Assembly (NCBI GenBank): GCA_951640165.1
Contig: OX621265.1
Coordinates: 11,917,001-11,981,000, forward strand
Reading direction: 5' to 3'
From: Pseudoips prasinana
Taxonomy: Eukaryota; Arthropoda; Insecta; Lepidoptera; Nolidae
DNA: 64,000 nucleotides
This document shows positions 1 through 12,800 of the stretch, one piece after another; positions within the stretch are counted from its first letter, which is position 1, and each line of letters opens with the position of its first letter. A program made the translations under genes and the position numbers. Under the pieces are notes generated by a model. The model did not search any database and was not told where the DNA came from. It saw nothing but the letters and a program-made list of their open reading frames with translations.

Positions 1-26
1 CTCTGAATCAATATATAATAATAATA

Positions 27-116
27 ATAACTATAATATGCCCTGAGCAATTGGCTGGCCTCCATTGAGGCTGGCCGCCGTGGCCGAAATTCGGTCGGGA
101 GGACATTATTATTAAA
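27..116 (+). mobile_element. SINE-A fragment (3' end)
   Basis: The 3' part of a tRNA-derived SINE, called SINE-A here, with the shared block 'ggccgccgtggccgaaattc' and the end 'gggaggacattattatta'. Full copies lie near 8335, 17836, 30985, 52083 and 60120. It is 5'-truncated. Confidence 0.75.
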
Positions 117-361
117 TCAATTCATGGATGTAATAGGTGTAAAAAATAAATTATATTGTGTAAAATGAAAACCCATTATTGTTAATTATTAAGTATTTAA
201 TTCTATAACGCTTAGTGGAAGTTAGGCCTAGCTTATACTTTTACGTTCTTAAATAACTTATACATTATAGCATTTGAACCTTACAAGGGAAATGTATTCG
301 TAGGGCGAAAAGGAATCTTTAGAAATGCTACTATTAATCATGCATCTGGACTAGGTTCACC
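117..361. other. 3' flank of receptor gene A
   Basis: AT-rich DNA immediately downstream of the gene A stop codon on the minus strand. It should hold the 3' UTR. An ATTAAA-like hexamer on the minus strand (plus-strand tttaat near 194) is a weak polyadenylation candidate; I see nothing else. Confidence 0.4.
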
Positions 362-898
362 TTATCTAGGTTTCACGTGTTTTGCTGTACCAGAATTGGC
401 ATATGCAGATCCATCAAAAACATTACCGTATGGATTATTATCAGTAATTTTCAATTTAGTTTTATTAGAACCACTTTTCACTTCGCAGTAATTTGGATCA
501 TCGGTATCTGCAAATGTATTTCTTACAACTTTTTTAGGATTAACATTTTTGTAATTGCCCAAAACATGAGCAACTTCTGCATAATTTGATTCATTTGTAT
601 TATTGGCATCTTTGTGTTGAATATTGGCATATGTGTCGTTATCCGCATGAAGTTTGGGGTTTTTTATGCTCCTTAATTTATCTTTTGGATTTGCTTTATC
701 TTGGAAATCAAGGTTAGCATATGTGAGTTCATTATCAATATTATTAGAGATCCTCTGACTTTTAGGCAGTGCAACAGCGTAAGTATCATTGACGAGATCT
801 ACGGCATTTGCATAGTTATTTGATTCCCATTGTGGAGGATATGGTGGGATGGGTGTTTCATTTTCGTTCAGGAATGCACAATCATCGTTGATAGTTCC
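362..898 (-). CDS. Gene A exon 9 (cytoplasmic tail)
   Basis: 537 nt including TAA at 364-362, acceptor 'attccag'. 178 residues, Asn/Asp-rich, 10 Tyr. Motifs in order include NYANA, TYANL, TYANI, NYAEV, NYKNV, PNYCEV, PYGNV and AYANS. Six are YxN; LTYANL and SNYAEV fit the ITIM consensus. Tail blocks PPQW, TDDPNYCE and NVFDGS are shared with gene B. Confidence 0.9.
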   Translation of the reverse strand, partial: GTINDDCAFLNENETPIPPYPPQWESNNYANAVDLVNDTYAVALPKSQRISNNIDNELTYANLDFQDKANPKDKLRSIKNPKLHADNDTYANIQHKDANNTNESNYAEVAHVLGNYKNVNPKKVVRNTFADTDDPNYCEVKSGSNKTKLKITDNNPYGNVFDGSAYANSGTAKHVKPR

Positions 899-3800
899 CT
901 GGAATTAGATACAAAGATAAATAATAGTATCGGTTTTAGTGAAAATAAAAATCGCAATAATATCTGTTCTTGATAGAAAGGTTCCTCTCTTTAACTCTGC
1001 AAACATTATAGAAAATAGGCATAGTAGTGCAAGAAACAGCAACTTTGGCAGATACCCTAATAACTAACATAATTTTGGCACTAAAAATCATTGGCACTAA
1101 TCATCATCATCATCATATCAGCCGAAAGACGTCCACAGCTGGACAAAAGCCTCCCCAAAGAATGGGGGGTGTGCCATAATCGCCACGCTTGGCAGATGGG
1201 TTGGCGATCGCAGTTTGATGGTCATAGTTCATAGACAAACGCCGCTGCCCGTTCTCTAGTATTTATTACGTCTGTCGATTCCCTCCACGGGATGAGAGTG
1301 AGTCAATTACAAGTTTTCACTTATAGACTCAGAATATTTTTGAAGTGCCTCAAACAATGAGTGTACTAACTTACGAATTACTTACAATGAGTGGATTACC
1401 TAGGTGGATATAAAATACAACATTTACGCATTACTAAACACAAATACAAAATGGCTTAAATAAAAAAAACTTGTCATATTGATTGTAAATTATTTTATTA
1501 TATTCATCATCAAATATTTTTTATTTGACAATGAATAAAATTGAATTTTTTTATTATAGTCATTCAAAACACATCAAATAAAAAAACCAAACATAAAATA
1601 AAATAGATGTATTTTATTGTAAAAATGTAGTTGTGATAATGTGATAATCCTTCTAGTGTTATCTGTCAATTTTTTTTATAACTATTGACACCACGCACCT
1701 CACGCTTTGTTTTTAAATGTTAAAAATGTGTTTATAAAGATTTTTTTTCTAATTATTTTTATTATTTAGTTGGATTCTATAAAAGCGTCTTTTTGAAGAT
1801 TTATAAACTATTATTTTATTTTTCTCAAAACACTTGCTTGGTGTCTATAACCAACTTATATTCGATCAAATGCATACTTAGTTTACGATTCTATAAACGA
1901 CATACAGACAGACATTCATTTCTATATATGTATATCTATATTACTGTGGTACACACGGCTACATATCAAGCTATATATTTCCAGTATAAGCTGATCTCAC
2001 GTTGTATAGAATAGAAATATTTATTTATAAGAATATTGTTGTCACAGGTTGTTACAGTTTAAAATATCCAAAATATTCTGTCGTTTCCGGCGCACAAATC
2101 TTTACAGGTCAATACAAATTCAATTTACATAATAAATAACACTAAAACAATTACCAATTACTGAAGAAAGGGCACAGTTATTGAGTTTTACACAGCATTA
2201 TGGTCTATAATTTAAATGTAGCATCGAATAGTAGTAATAGGATTTCCATACAATGAGAGGTCAGTTTATACTGGACTCACCACATACTTTGGGAGTATGA
2301 TCTCTCTCTGTTACAACCTCAGAGTATTAAATACTAGAGAGAGGACAAACTAACGCGTATTAGGTGTCTACAGTATGCGCAGCGGGCATACACCGCCATC
2401 AGTTCGCTCTCTTTCGCGGCCGAGTGAATACGTCTGTGCTTCTGACACAAATATTGAGTTTTATCCGAAATGCCGTCCTGTGCAATCGTTAAATGTAAAC
2501 ATCGTAGTGAAACTACTAATTTACACACCGATGGGATCACTTTTCTCAGGTAAATACAGTTTATTTGTATAAAAACATCATATTTAATCTAGTATTCCGA
2601 GTTTTACTGCAAAAATGCAACTGATGAATTTAAATGTATTAGTTCGAACTGTACTGTATACATTGCTGCTTTTCATAGCTAAATGTGTCAATGTATAGTT
2701 CTTACGCTGCAATGAATAATGCATAGTACGATATGATCGCCAACGTATTTTTGCGCAGTACGGCTGCAGCTCATGTTCTTGGTGCGAGCCATGCTGTTTG
2801 AGACGTAGTGATTGCCTTCGTCACTGTACTCGAACACGCATATCGATTGCTCTCACGGTTTTGTCATTGTCATTAGATAATGCTGTAAATGGAAACTATT
2901 TAAAATATCAAAAGCAAGCATAATAACTGACTTTAAAATAGTTTGTAATTAACGAATGTTTTTAAATTATACGTATTTATTATAGTACTTAGTTTTGGTA
3001 TATAACTTTAAGAGAGAATATAATAAATAAGATTTATTAAATATTCCTTTCTAACTCGAAATTAGAATAAAATTGACAAATCAAATATTTTCTTACAATT
3101 CGCCAAGGTTTAGGTAAGCCTTAGGTAATTTTATACATTTTTTGGAGTCCTCATAAGTTCGATTTAGGATTAGGATTTACGAAGTTTGATTTACATGAAT
3201 TCTACTGTAATACAAATTTGATCATTTTTAGGTTTCCATCCAATCCAAATGTCAATGATTTCATCATCATTGAAAACTTAAATTACCATTATCGATAACA
3301 TTCTATCGACTACCCGTTGAACTCACTATAGCCTGTACTGCCTTTGTGTGTGCTGAACCGATTTGCACGTTGTATGTATTAACAAACACATAAATCCTTT
3401 TTGAATGTGTTACCTAATGGGAGCGAAGATCGGTCTATATGTATTTGTATTTATTCAGTGAGTCATTGCGTGCGTAAATTCATTTGGCGACACTTGGACT
3501 GTAAAGCATATTAGTGGGACGGCCTATCTCCTATTTTAGATATCCGTGCTTGCAACCAATATCTGGAGTAGTTTATTATACGGATCTTGTAGCAACAAGG
3601 AACAACTTCCGTGCGTTTAAGCGCTTTTGCTATACCTACTATTGGAATCAAATAAAACAGCTCACTAAGGACCCTTAAATTGATCCTCGGTACTTTTGCA
3701 GATGGCTTCTCTAGTTGCAATTCTCTCGTTTAATGAGGCTATAGCCTCTTTATATCATTCTGTCTCCCACTTCCGCTTGCTCTGGAGCGAAGTGGAACTA

Positions 3801-6800
3801 TACATTTCTAACTCTTCCTGTTTTCTTTCTCTGTCGTAAAAGCGATTCCCCGGGACATGCCTGAGCCTCACTGCTCAGTGTCATTTCATTGTGGGCCACT
3901 GTGGCTAAGAGGGACGAGTTCCAAAAAAGCCAAAAGCCAAAGCCTTGGGGGGAGGGACTTGTACCGTTTTTTTTTTCTTTTTTACAAATACAAATATTTA
4001 TTGGAACCAAAAACAGATAATATACAATATTGTGTGTACGTTAGCAGCTACATTAGTTAGGAAAAACTGTGTCGTAGCTGTTAGCGCCCACCTCCTTGGT
4101 AGACAACAATGTTCCATAGTTAGGGTAATAATTAATTAAACATTTATAAACAAAGTAAAAAACGTAAAAGGAAAATCTTATGAACTATCAGATCACTGTG
4201 AGTGTGTGTAAAGCGTGTAAGTGGGTGTGTGTGTGTGTGTTTTGGATGAGGGATTGTGTGTGTTTATAGAGATTATACTGGACATGTTGATATGTAGCCG
4301 TGTATACCATAACTATCATGATGAACATAACTTTACACAAATAATTAAAGTGTTTTTACCTGGCTCGTTTGCCCACGTCTTTTGATTCTGCATACGACTA
4401 TAGAGACGCATATAACTACAAGCATAGCCACTATTCCAGCGAGAACAAAGATCCAAGTTTTGTCAAAGCCATCTAAAAAAAAGGGATATTGTATATGTTT
4501 AGTATATATAATTAAATGATATCATCCTCATCCGTCGGGCCCTTGCCACTGTTAACGAGCCGGCTACTTTGGAGCCGAACGGTATTTCACGTAGCGATGG
4601 TAAGAGACCCGACGGCTTGACATTGGTGCCTTGGAGTCGTGGACGGCCGTTGGTTTGGGATGCTTCATGTGTAGATACACTAGCCCCTTCGCACGTCCAA
4701 ACTACTTCTAGGACAGCGGGTGATGCCGCCGATCTAGCAGAGGGCCTCAAGCGGAGAAAGTATGCTTCCATCGGTGAGGGTTATATTTTTCTTCCGTTTG
4801 GGTTTGAAACCATGGGCCCATGGGGATCAGACACGCGGAAATTTGTGAAGAGCTTGTCCAGACGCCTTGCCAAACACTCAGGTGACCCAAGGGCGGGAGT
4901 GTACCTCGGCCAGCGTATCAGCTTGGTTATACAACGAGGCAACTTTGCCAGCTTTTTGGGCACACTACCCGCAGATTGTGACTTAAATGCTATTTTCTAT
5001 TTGTAAATTGTTTTCTTTTTAAGTATAATTGTTATTATAATATCATTATTTTTATAAATAAAAAAGAATTATAGAACGCAGGTCAGATGAAAAAAAAATT
5101 AAGCTTAACAAATTACGTGTTACTAAATTACCTTCTAAGTTTTATGTTGGTACGGGCGCCAGCACATCAAGCTATTGAAAGTGAACCTCATGCTTTTGTG
5201 ATGAAGTTGAAAATGTATAAAAGAAATTTGACAAATTGGGGTAGCTGGATCTTCTGGCGTCTGTAACTATCACAAACAATAATTATACTAAGATACGGCG
5301 TTTTGTATTTCTATCCACGCAAAAGATTATTTTTAAGTTATTTAGTTTATCTGTATTTCTCTATATAAGTGAATGTTATATTCTGCTTTTGAGAAATAAA
5401 TGTCTTTAACCATTAGTATCGTACACTTGTTATTTTTACCCGTCTTTTGAGATTTCCAATCGCGGGTACTAGCATAATCCATCATAATCATATCGACGTC
5501 CACTGCTGGACAAAGGCCTCCCCCAAGGATCTCCACAATAGCCCGTCCTGCGCTGCCCGCATCCAGCGGCTTCCCGCGACCCGCACAAGATCGTCGGTCC
5601 ACCGTGTAGGCAGCCTGCCCACGCTGCGTCTTCCGGTTCGTGGTCGCCACTCGAGAACCTTTCTGCCCCATCGGCCGTCAGTTCTACGAGCTATGTGCCC
5701 TGCCGACTTGGCAGTGGGCAGGGCACATAGCTCGTAGAACTGACTCGCTGCTCGTAGATCCGCAGGCGAACCAAAGTAGCCGACATAGCCCAAAGAATTG
5801 CCAAACTGTAGTGGCCTTAACAGTTTGGCAATTATTTGGGCTATGTCGGCTACTTTGGTTCGCCTGCGGATCTCAGCATTTCTGCTATATATACACCAGA
5901 GAACGGGCAGCAGCGTTCTCCTGAGTACCATATCCATCTTACTGCGATCGCCAACCCGTCTGCCAAGTGTGGCGATTATGCCAAGTGTGGCGATTATGGC
6001 AATCCCTTCAAATGAAGGACACAACTAGCATAATCGTCCGGGCAAAATGCGGGACGCGGACGCTTGGCATTCATATAAAAATATTTGCTACCAAATTGTC
6101 TTAATCCTTGTTAATTTAATATTTTGATTTTATATAAGAGGGCGACAAACGAGCAAGTGGGTCAGCTAAGTGATCAACGCCGCCTTTTTTTTTTAAAGAC
6201 AACTTCCACCCATGGAATCTAATCCCTGTGTTGCGGGGTACTTTCATCATCATCATCATATCAGCCAAAAGACGTCCACTGCTGGACAAAGGCCTGCCCC
6301 AAAGATCTCCACAATTGCCGGTCTTGCGCTATCCGCATCCAGCGACCCGCACAAGATCATCGGTCCATCTTGTAGGGGGCCTTCCCACGCTGCGTCTTCC
6401 GGTTCGTGGTCGCCACTTGACCACGAACCGGAAGACGCAGACAAACATATAATAGACGGACACAATTTACATCCAGACTCTGAACAACTATTTACCGTAA
6501 CACCCGTGTCCGGTGAGTATCTGGTTCAATCTGTAGGTGACGCAACCACCCCTCCTTCCCACCCAGGCAACGCTGAGGACCTTACTAGCTAGCCTGCGAC
6601 TTTCTCTAGCTACCTAGGTGGACGCCCCGGAGAAGAACGTATACGTGTAGTTACTTTATTAATGCAAGAAATTGTAACTTCAAATGGGCAAATAACAAAG
6701 GCCCGGCGTTTCATTGCCGTCAAGGATGTCTCCATATAAAATCCGTATGCCCACAGCCACAATATAAATATGGAAAGAATGAAAACTAAGTCTAAGTTGA

Positions 6801-9800
6801 AGAAATAATTACCTACGCTCTATTGAGGCACCTTTGGGTTGTACAGATGTCAGCACATCAAGCTACCCCAATCTGTCAAATTTTACCCAATTGAAAGTGA
6901 ACCTTATACTTTTGTGATAAAGTTGAAAATTTATAAAATAAATTTGACAGATTGGGGTAGCTGGATGTGCTGGCATCTATACCTTTTATGAATTTGATAT
7001 CGTTTTTTTTTTATTATATAAACCATTTTTGCAAAGTATTAAGCTTCAAATACGATAGCTCCTGTTTTGATGAAACCTTGTACTACGCAATACGCTCGTA
7101 GCATTTTTAAAACGATTATGGAGATAAACTTATACGTGACTACTCGTCTTGGTGCGGCACTCGCTACTGACACCCGCTTACAGGTCCTATCGACGCGCAT
7201 GCTTGTGTAAGCACACACACAAGCATGCGCGGAACGTACGGAAACTACCTAAAAACGCACGAAACGGTGTGCCGTTTCGTTTTTAGGTAGTTTCTGTAGT
7301 GTATCATCATCATCTCAGCCAAACAACATCCACTGCTGGACAAGAGCCTCCCCAAAGAATGGGGGGAAATGCCATAATCGCCACGCTTGGCAGACTTGGC
7401 AATGGCAGTTAGCTGATCATAGTTCACAGAAAAACGCTGCTGCCCGTTCTCTAGGTGGTATTCCCTCGGTCAATTTCTACGCCTCCCACGGGACGAGATG
7501 GGGTGATGTTATTCTATGCCATCACCTCACAGCAAGTAGGTACTGTATATATTTTTTATACTGTGCCACAGCTCTTAGCTTTAGAATCATCACATATTAT
7601 TAATAATAATAGCTCTGCCCCGCGGTTTTACCCGCGTAAAATTTTATAAATTATCACGGCCCCCGTAGGTGCAGCCTATATGTTTTCCCAACCTCTTAGT
7701 AATATTCATGTAAAATTTGAAGTAAATCCATGCAGTACTTTTTGAGTTTAGCCCGGACATACATACAGACAAACAGATAAAAATTCTAAAATCTATTTTT
7801 TTGGTTTCGATATCGATTGTAGATCACGCCCCAAGTATATTTTATAAAAAAATATTCAATGTACAGTTTTGATTTTCTTACGATTTTATTATATGTATAG
7901 ATAATAATATGTCTCTTACTTCCAGTTGCCATATTTTTGGCTTGTGTAGAAATCTTCGGTGTGGTTGATGTAGAGTCCAGTATCCATATATTTTTTGTTG
8001 TTGTGTCTGGCATTACTGTTGTTGATAGAGTCGTAACAATCGTAGTTGTCGATATATCCTTTTCATCGACATGTACAGGTTTAATTGGGATTATTGGTAA
8101 TGATGTACTGGTTGTTAATAAAGATTTATCGTTGTTTGGTTTCTTTGACTTTTCAAGGAAAATTACAATGATTTTTGGGATTTCTTTGAATTGATCCGAG
8201 GTACAGATAAGTTCTTTCTTGTTATATTCAGAAGTCAACGTTTTTCGTTCAGTAAAGGCCGGAGCATTTCCTAAAACAAATTTGTTTTACTAGTTTTTGG
8301 AGTATATTGATATATTTTATTTATTTAAAATAGCATAATGATAATAATGTCCTCCAGGCTGAATTTCGACGACGGCCAGTCTCAATGGAGACTAAAGCCA
8401 ACTACGCCGGACAAAAAACAGGATACAAGGGTGTGCGCAAACACAGAGGCACTTTCTATTCCATCACTCTTATATGATCCGATGGGACGACAAGCGACAC
8501 AACCGGAAAGAGGTCAGGTACTGGAGCGACGGCTTCACGTGCTTTTCACGGCACGGGGGTTTTATACCTCCAACTCCCAGACTTCGGGCTGACACCGAGA
8601 ATTTTATTTTTTACGGAAAATCCAATTTTTTTATCCCGACCTGGGATTTGAACTCAGGACTTCATTATCTACGATTGAACACGCTACCGCTAGACTAACG
8701 ATGCAGCCAAAAAAATAACTTTATAAAAAGCCACTAAAATATTATGGCTCACTCACCTTCAAACAATGTCAGAGGATCAGGATTACACGAAGATTTGCAT
8801 TGTAGATATAATTGTTCTCCATTTTCAAATTCATAGTAAATAATCTTAAGTTTCTTCAATTCATAAACTGTCAATGCAATGTTTCTTTCTACTAAACCAT
8901 CCACACGTAATGGACAGTCATCTGAAATTAAAATAATTTAATAAACAAATTTCCCTGCGAGATTGAATCATAAATGTCAAAACCCGCAGGCGAACCAAAG
9001 TCACCGACATAGCCCGAAGAATTGCAAAGCTGAAGAGGCAATGGGCGGAGCACATAACTCGTATAACCAACGACCGTCGAAGCAGAAAGATTCTCGAGTG
9101 GCGACCACGAACTGGAAGATGCAGCGTGGGCAGGTCCCCTACAAGATGTACCGATGATCTTGTGAGGGTCGCTACCTACTTTTGTTTTGTAAAGACATAC
9201 TTATATAGATAATTACACTGGCGGAGGCGTCGCAGACGGAGGAGGCGTCAGAGCGGCAGCGGCAGCCAATAGCCCAACTCCCCTCGGGGCTGCGGTGATA
9301 ATGAGAAGGGTCCTCTACTGCTGCCACGTGCAAGCAGCTTCGGGAAGACAGCGATCTGTTTGTGGCGCAGTCGCTGCGCGGGACTGGTAGGAATCGGCAT
9401 TAGTGGAGGGGAAACCAGAGCCCTCCCAGAGTATGTGTCCCGACCAGTTGGGACTTTCACAAAATAGGGCCACTGGAGCAGCATACCCGCGTTCCCGGGC
9501 TCCTCCCATCAGGTGTCAAGTGAAGTTAATTATTTTTGTGATTTTCTTACTTTACCAACGCGCAAACGTTCTTTTTCCATGGATTGATTCGAAATGCTAC
9601 GGTGCCTAATTGCATTACGGCTTCGTTGAGATTTATTCGATAGGGTTGGTCGCGGATTATTCAATAAAAATAATCGACCATTAAGAGTCAGTATAAATCC
9701 ATATCAGCTATCAGCATATCAGCAGCAGCAGCAGCACGAATATTTGTTCCAATCCAATCCATATCACAGTAAGGTAACTAAGCCTAGTTGGTGAAATAAT

Positions 9801-12800
9801 TTCCTACGCTACATTGAAGCTGTAGGGTTGAAGCATTAGTTACCTATTATTGTTTTTATTGAAACATATTTGTTTTATAAATCAGCAGATCGGTTTAAAT
9901 ACGAATGCTTCCGCTTTGATGAAGCGGAGTTCAAAATACTACGCAATATGCCCGTAGATTTTTTAAAAGATTGCGGAGATAAACATATACGCGACCACTC
10001 ATTTTGATGCGGCAGTCACTACTGACAGCACCGCGACAACCGCTTAGAGGTATTGTCGATGCACATGTTTGTTTGAGTGTGCGGTTTCGACTATTAAGTG
10101 GTTTCCGTACTGTCCATTCTTATACTGAGGTTGAGGTTTTATTGTCAAAGACAAATAAAATTAATCTGTTCTCAGTTGTGACACAGAAATTGAATTACAT
10201 ACGTACCACGTTGCTCTCTCCGTATCTTTTTAAATGTTATCTCCACTGATATTGAGCGAGAATTTGCATCATTTCTGTATCTATATTTCAATGGCGTATT
10301 GCTATTGCTGTTATTCTTTAATTTAAACTCCAAGTCAATTTGATTCTCATTTTTGACTGAAATAAAATGTTATATATATAATAAGTAATAGTTGCTTAAC
10401 CTCGCCGATCACGGACCGGTGAGAGCATCTAGCTATGAGAAACATACCCTAATTATTATAACATAACTATGAAGAAAAAATTATCTTACACATGCTCTCT
10501 GTGGATTTACGAAAATCCTTGTAATTAGTAAGCCACATGTTCAATGATTTAACGTTCTTCTCAAATATAACTTTTATAGTTTCGCCGTCAAAATATTCAT
10601 AATGTATATCAATATTATCACTGTTGGAATGATATTGACGCCATTTTGCATTGTTAATCCTGACTGTTATGTCACCTGAAAATAAAATTAACACGAAACG
10701 TAAATACATTACAACATCCCAGAGCATATTGGTGCGTCGCCATCTAGACCGGACATATTCCATTACTCACGAAAACTAAAATGCGTCGTGCTCATAGAGC
10801 TTACCGTACCGTGGGAACCCATCCCTAAAGATCACGCGTTCAAGACAAACAAGTATTACGACTTATCAAATGAATTAACCAGAAACGGCGTTGTGGTTAA
10901 TTTATATGCCGTGGAACTGGGTGCGAGGGGTATAAAGCCCTCTATAACCTATTAAAAGACCTAGGATTTTCAAGAACTTCCATAAGTTCTATATTAGAAC
11001 GAGTATCCAAAGCCGCATTGTTAGGCTCTTACCAAATTAAGCTAGTAAGAATGGGGAACACTGAGAGACAGAGATGGTGAGCGTTGATGCATCACAGGGG
11101 CCCCCATAAGGGGGGTACCGGAGCAACATACCCGCGTTCCCGGGACGACTCCTCCATCAGGCGCCAAGAGAAGTCCACGGCAGGTAGGTTTAGTCGATGC
11201 AAGTCCGACATACCCACCCGCAGACACTTTTTGCGGGTGGCATGCGAAGGCATTCCGCTGCCTAACCAAAAAAAAAAAAAGGGGGCCCCCATAAATCTAC
11301 ATCTGAGTCGCAAGTCTCAGACTCTGTCGAGTGTTCCCTCCTCTATCACGCGATGGACTCGGCTTCCGCCTGGTGAATCCATGGAATGCTAAGAATTAGG
11401 TCTCCTCACATGCCTCCGTAGTACCGTGTTCCCCACCTGCTGGAAAGAGGCAAGGCTAGTGCTGTTAGTGTGTAAACCTCCCAATGATCCTAAAAGCTTC
11501 CGCCCCGTCTCGTTACTGTGTCATACGTTTAAATTATTTGAAAGAATGTTCCTTAACCGCCTCACTAGCCTCATAGATCCCAAATTGATCCCAGAGCAGG
11601 CCGGTTTCAGACCCAGTAAGTCATGCTGCAATCAGATGTTAAACCTTACACAACACATTGAAGATGGGTTTGAAGCTGGGAAGATCACAGGAGTTGTATT
11701 TGTGGACTTGTCGGCGGCGTATGACACAGTCAATCCTAAAAGGCTGTTGTGGAAAGTAAACGATCTTACCGGTGACCTAAATTTTGTCCGAATTTTGAGG
11801 GAACTTCTGCATAATAGGCGATTTCAAGTTAACCTATTATCGGATAAAAGTAGATGGCGTTCCCAAAAGAATGGTTTACCACAAGGCAGCGTTCTCGCTC
11901 CCATTCTTTTTAACATTTACACAAACGACCAGCCTCAGTGCCCTAACACTACTAGATATATTTACGCAGACGACCTAGCTCTTGCTACCCAAACGAGGAC
12001 CTTTGAGGAAGCCGAGTATAACCTCTCAGTTGCGTTAGAGCTGTTACATAGCTACTACCAAAGTAACGCTCTCAAACCTAATCCATCCAAAACACAGTCA
12101 TGCGCCTTTCATCTGAGCAATAGGCAAGCGCAACGGCCACTTAACATTTCGTGGCAGGGAGTACAGGTTATGCACAACAGTTTCCCCAAATACCTCGGAG
12201 TAACATTGGACCGGGCTCTGACCTATAAAACAAATTGCGAATCTATCAAGCATAAGGTCAGTGCTCGCAATAATCTGCTGCTCCGACTACGCTCATCAAA
12301 ATGGGGAGCCACACCGCAGGTGCTCCGAACGACTGGTCTTGCCTTGTGCTTTTCTGCGGGTGAATATGCCTGCCCTGTATGGCACCGATCTGCCCATGCC
12401 AAATCAGTGGATGTGGCTCTAAATGAGACTTGCCGGATCATCACAGGATGCCTTAAGCCCACGCCAGTTCTAAAACTGTATCCGCTGGCAGGAATCGCGC
12501 CCCCCGCTGTTAGAAGGGAAGTAGCTAGTGGTGTTGAGAGGTATAAGCAGGAGACCGATAAAAAACACCCGCTTTATAATTATGCTCCAGCTCCCCAACG
12601 ACTGAAAAGTCGTAGAAGTTTCCTGGCCACTACCACATCTACGATCGATGCACAAAAAGCAAGGGCAACCTTATGGCGAGATAAATTTGCTCCTCCTCTG
12701 TTTGTCTCGCCAAGGGAAAAATTACCTCCGGGATATAATTTGCCATGACCAACCTGGAGGACTCTTAATAGACTACGTACCCAGGTTGGTAGATCCAAGG

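Larger units (their letters stand above)
899..4359. other. Gene A intron 8
   Basis: Contains an RTE/SINE tail (1095-1310) and a palindromic MITE-like repeat (about 1945-2290). Also a fragment near 3830-4000 seen again inverted at 55300, ending in a poly-T run, and a short GT microsatellite near 4230. For 1310-1945 and 2330-3830 I see only AT-rich DNA with no coding signal. Confidence 0.5.
5490..6010 (-). pseudogene. RTE-like LINE 3' fragment with two fold-backs
   Basis: The minus strand encodes an RT C-terminal tail: EIRRRTKVADIAQ, KVLEWRPRTGRRSVG, DDLVRVAGSRWMRAAQD, LWRSLGEAFVQQWTS. This is the conserved end of RTE-like elements ('GHIARRTD.RW..KVLEWRPR'). It is broken by two inverted duplications, 5677-5743 and 5757-5872, so the frame is scrambled. 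The right end grades into the SINE variant with the 'gcgatcgccaaccc' block. Confidence 0.65.
6790..7300. repeat. Repeat D copy 1 with MITE inserted
   Basis: A dispersed repeat that recurs at 9770-10200 (shared 'gaaataatt.cctacgct', 'actacgcaata', 'ggagataaac..atacg'). MITE-1 (6841-6982) interrupts this copy but not the other. The right end contains fold-backs 7195-7230 and 7241-7294. Confidence 0.6.

Noticed and set aside
4569..5006. 145-codon frame as a host gene
   Set aside because: Resembles the conserved end of non-LTR polyproteins and has no start context or upstream domain; treated as a retroelement remnant.
7937..8194. Plus-strand 85-residue frame opposite gene A exon 7
   Set aside because: Shadow of the Thr-rich stalk; the minus-strand exon has correct splice sites and phase.
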